Shown here piece after piece: positions 60,638 to 64,000 of a stretch of 64,000 bases of DNA (its first letter is position 1; every line of letters begins with the position of its first letter). Source of the DNA: JACRLV01 sp045863555. GTDB lineage: Bacteria; Planctomycetota; Phycisphaerae; UBA1845; Fen-1342. The stretch covers positions 62,001 through 126,000 of the forward strand of contig BTUU01000010.1 in assembly GCA_045863555.1 (NCBI GenBank). Reading direction: 5' to 3'. The position numbers and the translations under genes were made by a program. The notes below the pieces were generated by a model. It worked only from the letters and a program-made list of their open reading frames with translations, made no database searches and was not told the DNA's origin.

Positions 60638-61888
60638 ATGGAGAGTGATGGCGCGAGCGCGGATTCGGGGCCTGTCGCGGGGGAGAGGCATGCGCTCGCC
60701 TTCATCTTCGTGACGCTGCTGATCGACACGATCGGCCTCGGCATCATCATTCCGGTCATGCCGGAGCTCATCCGCGAACTGACCGGCGAGGGGCTCGACG
60801 TGGCCGCGGTCTACGGCGGAGCGCTGGCGTTCGCCTATTCCGCGACGCAGTTTCTCTGCGGGCCGATCATCGGCAACCTGAGCGACCATTTCGGCCGGCG
60901 GCCCGTGCTCTTCGGGTCGCTGCTGGCGTTCGGGCTGGACTACATCGTGATGGGTCTGGCGCCGAAGCTGTGGTGGCTGTTCGTCGGCCGGGTGATCGCG
61001 GGCGTCGCGGGGGCGTCGTACACGACGGGCATGGCGTACATCGCCGACGTCAGCCGGCCCGAGCGACGGGCGCAGAACTTCGGGATCGTGGGGATGGCGT
61101 TTGGCGTGGGCTTCATCATCGGCCCGGCGCTGGGGGGGCTGCTGGGCAAATTCGGGCCGCGGTTGCCGTTCTATTTTTCGGCGGGCCTGGCGCTGGCGAA
61201 TCTCGTGTACGGCCTGCTGGTGCTTCCGGAGTCGCTGCCGCGCGCGCGCCGCCGGCCGTTTTCGTGGCATCGGGCGCACGTGCTGGGGTCGCTGATCAGC
61301 CTGCGGTCGAGTCCGGGCGTGCTGCCGCTGCTGGGAGCGCTGGCGTTCTGGGCGCTGGCGCACCAGGCGCTGCACAACACGTGGAACTACTACACGATGC
61401 TGAAGTTCGGCTGGAGCGAGACGGCGGTGGGTGCGTCGCTGGCCGCGATCGGCGTGGCGGTGGCGATCGCGCAGGGGGGGCTGACGCGGGTGCTGATTCC
61501 GCGCTGGGGCGAGCGGCGGGCGGCGACCGTGGGGATGTGCTGCGTGGCCGTGGCGTACGCGGTTTTCGCGGGTGCGCCGTATGGGTGGGTGATGTACGTG
61601 GGCGTGCTCGGGTACATGCTGGGCGGGCTGGTCATGCCGTCGCTCCAGGCGCTGATGTCGCGCAGCGTCGAGGCGAACGCGCAGGGCGGCTTGCAGGGTG
61701 CGGTCGCGAGCACGGTCGGGCTCGCGGCGATCGTCGGCCCGCCGCTGATGACGGGGCTGTTCTACGTGTTCTCGCGGTCGGACGCCTGGATTCACTTTCC
61801 CGGCGCGCCCTTCGCGTGCGGAACCGTGTTGACCTTCATCAGCCTCGCGATTCTGCGACGTGCGACACGCAGCCTGAGGCGGGCGTGA
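60638..61888 (+). CDS. MFS transporter, tetracycline-efflux-like (DHA1)
   Basis: A 416-residue 12-helix major facilitator. Motif A between helices 2 and 3 is GNLSDHFGRRPVL, and motif C (GxxxGPxxGG) is GIVGMAFGVGFIIGPALGG in helix 5. The first helix DTIGLGIIIPVMPELI matches TetA-type drug/proton antiporters. Substrate cannot be predicted; no tetR is adjacent. A 20-residue hydrophilic N-terminus precedes helix 1. Confidence 0.92.
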   Translation: MESDGASADSGPVAGERHALAFIFVTLLIDTIGLGIIIPVMPELIRELTGEGLDVAAVYGGALAFAYSATQFLCGPIIGNLSDHFGRRPVLFGSLLAFGLDYIVMGLAPKLWWLFVGRVIAGVAGASYTTGMAYIADVSRPERRAQNFGIVGMAFGVGFIIGPALGGLLGKFGPRLPFYFSAGLALANLVYGLLVLPESLPRARRRPFSWHRAHVLGSLISLRSSPGVLPLLGALAFWALAHQALHNTWNYYTMLKFGWSETAVGASLAAIGVAVAIAQGGLTRVLIPRWGERRAATVGMCCVAVAYAVFAGAPYGWVMYVGVLGYMLGGLVMPSLQALMSRSVEANAQGGLQGAVASTVGLAAIVGPPLMTGLFYVFSRSDAWIHFPGAPFACGTVLTFISLAILRRATRSLRRA

Positions 61889-61969
61889 GGGTATGGGTCG
61901 CGGGAGTCGACTTTCGCGCCGCTCTGGCTTATCCAGTAGTTAGGCTGGCACGGGAATCAGGAGCGCTTG

Positions 61970-62371
61970 ATGCCATCCAAGATCGTCGCCGAGGAAACCA
62001 TCGTAGTCGGGACGCCAGTGGTTTTGGAGGGTGCGTCGCCCGCGGGCCGAGTGTTCGTCGTCTTCGAAGACAACGGCGAGACAGGCTACTTCTACGCCGT
62101 CGAAGGTTCGGATGAGGAGATTCGAATCCTCGACGCCGTACACATCTACAACTGCGCCGCGGTCAAGGACGGCAATATCCCGTCCGTCGTTCAGATCGTC
62201 TGGTCTGCTGATGGACTCAAGGCGCTCCTGGTGATCAATCGCTGCCCCCATGCCGCGTTCGACTTCGAAGCCCGGCGCGGCTACTGCCGGACGGGGTTTC
62301 CGCCGCCCAGCCCGGAGTGGGCCACGGGCGGGCATGCCTGGGACGACGCGGTGCTGGCGCTCTTCCGCTGA
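61970..62371 (+). CDS. DUF2251-like protein
   Basis: A 133-residue soluble protein. VFVVFEDNGETGYFYAVE and the following IRILDAVHIYNC block match what I recall of the DUF2251 family, of unknown function. The tail has the motif WATGGHAWDDAVLALF. AGGAG precedes the ATG at 61970 by 7 bases. It is not obviously linked to the MFS gene 81 bases upstream. Confidence 0.7.
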   Translation: MPSKIVAEETIVVGTPVVLEGASPAGRVFVVFEDNGETGYFYAVEGSDEEIRILDAVHIYNCAAVKDGNIPSVVQIVWSADGLKALLVINRCPHAAFDFEARRGYCRTGFPPPSPEWATGGHAWDDAVLALFR

Positions 62372-62404
62372 CTTCAGCGGACAATAAGTCGTCGACGTAT
62401 CCGC

Positions 62405-62589
62405 TCACAATGCCGCTCGAGTCATTTCAGTGCGTCGGGGGTACTGATAACACTGGTTCGATAGCTGTTCGAATTGCTGAAGGTCAATCGGCGGTGCGAT
62501 TCGAAACCGGCCATTGGCCGGTTCCACACTGCCGCTCGCGAGCGCCGTCAGTTCGGCCACGTACCCATGTCGGGCGCGGGGAGCCGGCG
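62405..62589 (-). other. Unassigned intergenic stretch with palindrome and a doubtful 51-codon frame
   Basis: A perfect 9-bp inverted repeat AACCGGCCA-T-TGGCCGGTT (62505-62523) lies between two convergent genes and may terminate both. A minus-strand frame from a GTG near 62560 to the stop at 62405 encodes 51 residues (VAELTALASGSVEPANG...), too short and unsupported to call a gene. Confidence 0.35.
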
Positions 62590-64000
62590 CTACCGGCGGA
62601 GGACGGCGTGGAAGCCGCCGTCGCGCCAGTCGCTGAGGCGCGGGCCCCAGCGCGGCAGCGTCACGGCGCTCTGCACGACCGACCCGCCGGGGGCTGATTT
62701 CGCGAACTGCGTGACGACCGACGCGTTTTCCGCCGGGTCGATGCTGCACGTGCTGTAGACAAGCCGTCCGCCCGGGCGGATGGCCCCCGCCGCGAGACGA
62801 AGCAGCCGCGCCTGGAGTTGCACCAGCTCCGCGCGGTTTTCCGCATTCCACGCGAACCGCGCCTCCGGCCGACGGGCGATCACGCCGCTGTTCGTGCAGG
62901 GGACGTCCACGAGCACGGCGTCGAAGCCGGTCATTTCGCGCGGGAGCGCGGAGTGCTCGGGTATCACGCGCGGCTGGATGCAGGTGAGGCCGAGCCGGTC
63001 GCGGTTTTCGCGGATGCGGGCGAGCCGCTCGGGGGCAACGTCGCACGCGATCACTTCGCCCCGGTTCTCCATCGCGATCGCGAGGCCGAGGCTCTTGCCG
63101 CCCGGGGCGGCGCAGAGATCGAGGATCCGCTCGCCCGGTTTGGCGTCGACGGCCGCGACGGCGGACTGGGCGGTTGTGTCCTGGATGTATGCCGCGCCGC
63201 CGGTGAAGAGTTCGCTGCGGATGAGCGGTCCCGATTCCGCCAGGAAGGCGCAATTCGGCGCATCGGGCGGGAGAAATTCGGCCTGGGAGTCGAGTGTACA
63301 AACCGCGGCGGCGAATTCGGCCGGCGCGAGCTTCAGCGCGTTGCGTTGTACGACGGTCGGCGCGGGTGCGGCGAGGGCCCACGCGGCGGATTCAGCGGCG
63401 TCGAGCCCGTGTTCGTCGATGAGCTGCTGGAGCATCTCGACGCGGCAGCCGGTCGCGGCGGCGAGCGTCTGCGTGCTGCGAGCGCGATCGGTCGTCGCGG
63501 GATAGATGTCGACGTTGAAGGCGCACGCCTTGTTCCATGCGACACGGACGAGGCGCGGCGGGACCGCGCCGCCGGAGCGCGATCCGCAGGACCAGTCGAC
63601 GCGGCGGGCGGCGATCGCACGGGAGAGGCGGCGAAGGACCGCGTTCACCATTCCTGCGGGCTTCACACCGACATCCCGCCGGGCGAGCGTGACGGCCTCA
63701 TCGACCGCGGCGAAGACGGGGATGTGGTCGAGGTAGATCACCTGGTAGGCGGCGGCGTAGAGGATCGCGCGGATCTCCGGGGCGACGCGGTGGTGGGCGT
63801 AGTCCGCGACGCTGGAGAGAACGTGCTCGAGCGTGATCGCATGCCGGACCGCGCCGGCGGCGATCTCGAGTGCCAGACCGGCGTCGCGGACGTCGAGGGC
63901 GGCGTCGCGGCGGAGGCTGCGGATCTGGTCGGCGACGAATTCCTCGCCCGCGAGCGCGCGGGCGATCGCGCGGCAGGCGGCGTCGCGGCCGGTCAGGCTG
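62590..64000 (-). CDS. rsmB: 16S rRNA (cytosine-5)-methyltransferase, RsmB-type (partial)
   Basis: At least 470 residues, running off the right edge of the window. The N-terminal part (about 63250-64000) has a NusB-like helical fold (GAVRHAITLEHVL, VNAVLRRLSRAIA). The C-terminal part is the SAM-dependent RNA m5C methyltransferase: motif I ILDLCAAPGGKSLGLA, DVPCTNSGVIARRPEARF with the first catalytic Cys, and LVYSTCSIDPAENASVV with the second. It would methylate C967 of 16S rRNA. A hydrophobic insertion separates NusB and catalytic parts. The start lies outside the window. Confidence 0.93.
   Translation of the reverse strand, partial: SLTGRDAACRAIARALAGEEFVADQIRSLRRDAALDVRDAGLALEIAAGAVRHAITLEHVLSSVADYAHHRVAPEIRAILYAAAYQVIYLDHIPVFAAVDEAVTLARRDVGVKPAGMVNAVLRRLSRAIAARRVDWSCGSRSGGAVPPRLVRVAWNKACAFNVDIYPATTDRARSTQTLAAATGCRVEMLQQLIDEHGLDAAESAAWALAAPAPTVVQRNALKLAPAEFAAAVCTLDSQAEFLPPDAPNCAFLAESGPLIRSELFTGGAAYIQDTTAQSAVAAVDAKPGERILDLCAAPGGKSLGLAIAMENRGEVIACDVAPERLARIRENRDRLGLTCIQPRVIPEHSALPREMTGFDAVLVDVPCTNSGVIARRPEARFAWNAENRAELVQLQARLLRLAAGAIRPGGRLVYSTCSIDPAENASVVTQFAKSAPGGSVVQSAVTLPRWGPRLSDWRDGGFHAVLRR

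Overview
The window is a GC-rich bacterial chromosome segment with about 53 protein genes and no tRNA, rRNA, CRISPR array or intact insertion sequence that I could find. It looks like a planctomycete, most plausibly of the Phycisphaerae type. The support is four secreted proteins with C-terminal dockerin-like calcium repeats (GDxDGDGxVDLxDLA...), a CPxCGYxLxGLxxxRCPECG ribbon, a futalosine-route menaquinone gene (mqnA), and short repeats whose translation (SPKRQRG) I remember from planctomycete genomes. The last point is recall, not a search.

Layout. 1-3000: tail of a four-cluster Fe-S electron-transfer subunit, a Uma2 protein, a CPBP membrane protease, a lone acyl carrier protein and an XRE regulator with a palindrome over its promoter. 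3.2-11.8 kb: a response regulator fused to a PEP-synthase-type ATP-grasp domain, parB with two parS sites just behind it, a Nudix hydrolase overlapping a site-2 protease, and three unrecognised genes. 11.8-26.2 kb: topA with six zinc ribbons, a 1486-residue secreted RTX-like protein, a DUF4253 protein, a dockerin protein, purM coupled to a putative peptidase lipoprotein, and a phosphodiesterase. 26.2-32.4 kb: a HicBA pair, a hairpin-rich non-coding block, a membrane/zinc-ribbon protein, a TPR protein, nadD, mqnA and a dockerin protein. 32.4-48.8 kb: a large Ycf48-like beta-propeller dockerin protein, nhaR divergent from hpf-htpX, a phosphotransferase-fold kinase, a dockerin protein, a lone HPt protein, glmS, an AspT-type exchanger and the PrkA kinase. 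48.8-53.5 kb: a copper P-type ATPase, then a repeat-rich island holding a DUF433/DUF5615 toxin-antitoxin-like pair. 53.5-64 kb: a DUF4139 protein, a radical SAM protein, plsY, an acyl-CoA ligase, an MFS efflux protein and an rsmB-type methyltransferase cut by the window edge.

Functionally this is mostly housekeeping (chromosome segregation, supercoiling, purine, NAD, menaquinone, amino-sugar and phospholipid synthesis, ribosome hibernation, membrane proteolysis) mixed with large cell-surface proteins. parB plus parS suggests a position near the replication origin, but no dnaA or parA is visible.

The most unusual signals are non-coding. (1) Degenerate 8-nt-periodic arrays (consensus TTCACGTT read toward the gene) stand just ahead of five unrelated genes. 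(2) Two adjacent repeats at 51.3-51.6 kb carry a stem with compensatory changes. (3) A multi-hairpin repeat family has copies on both sides of the DUF433/DUF5615 pair and a fragment at 11.25 kb. (4) A cluster of four hairpins lies at 26.8-26.9 kb.
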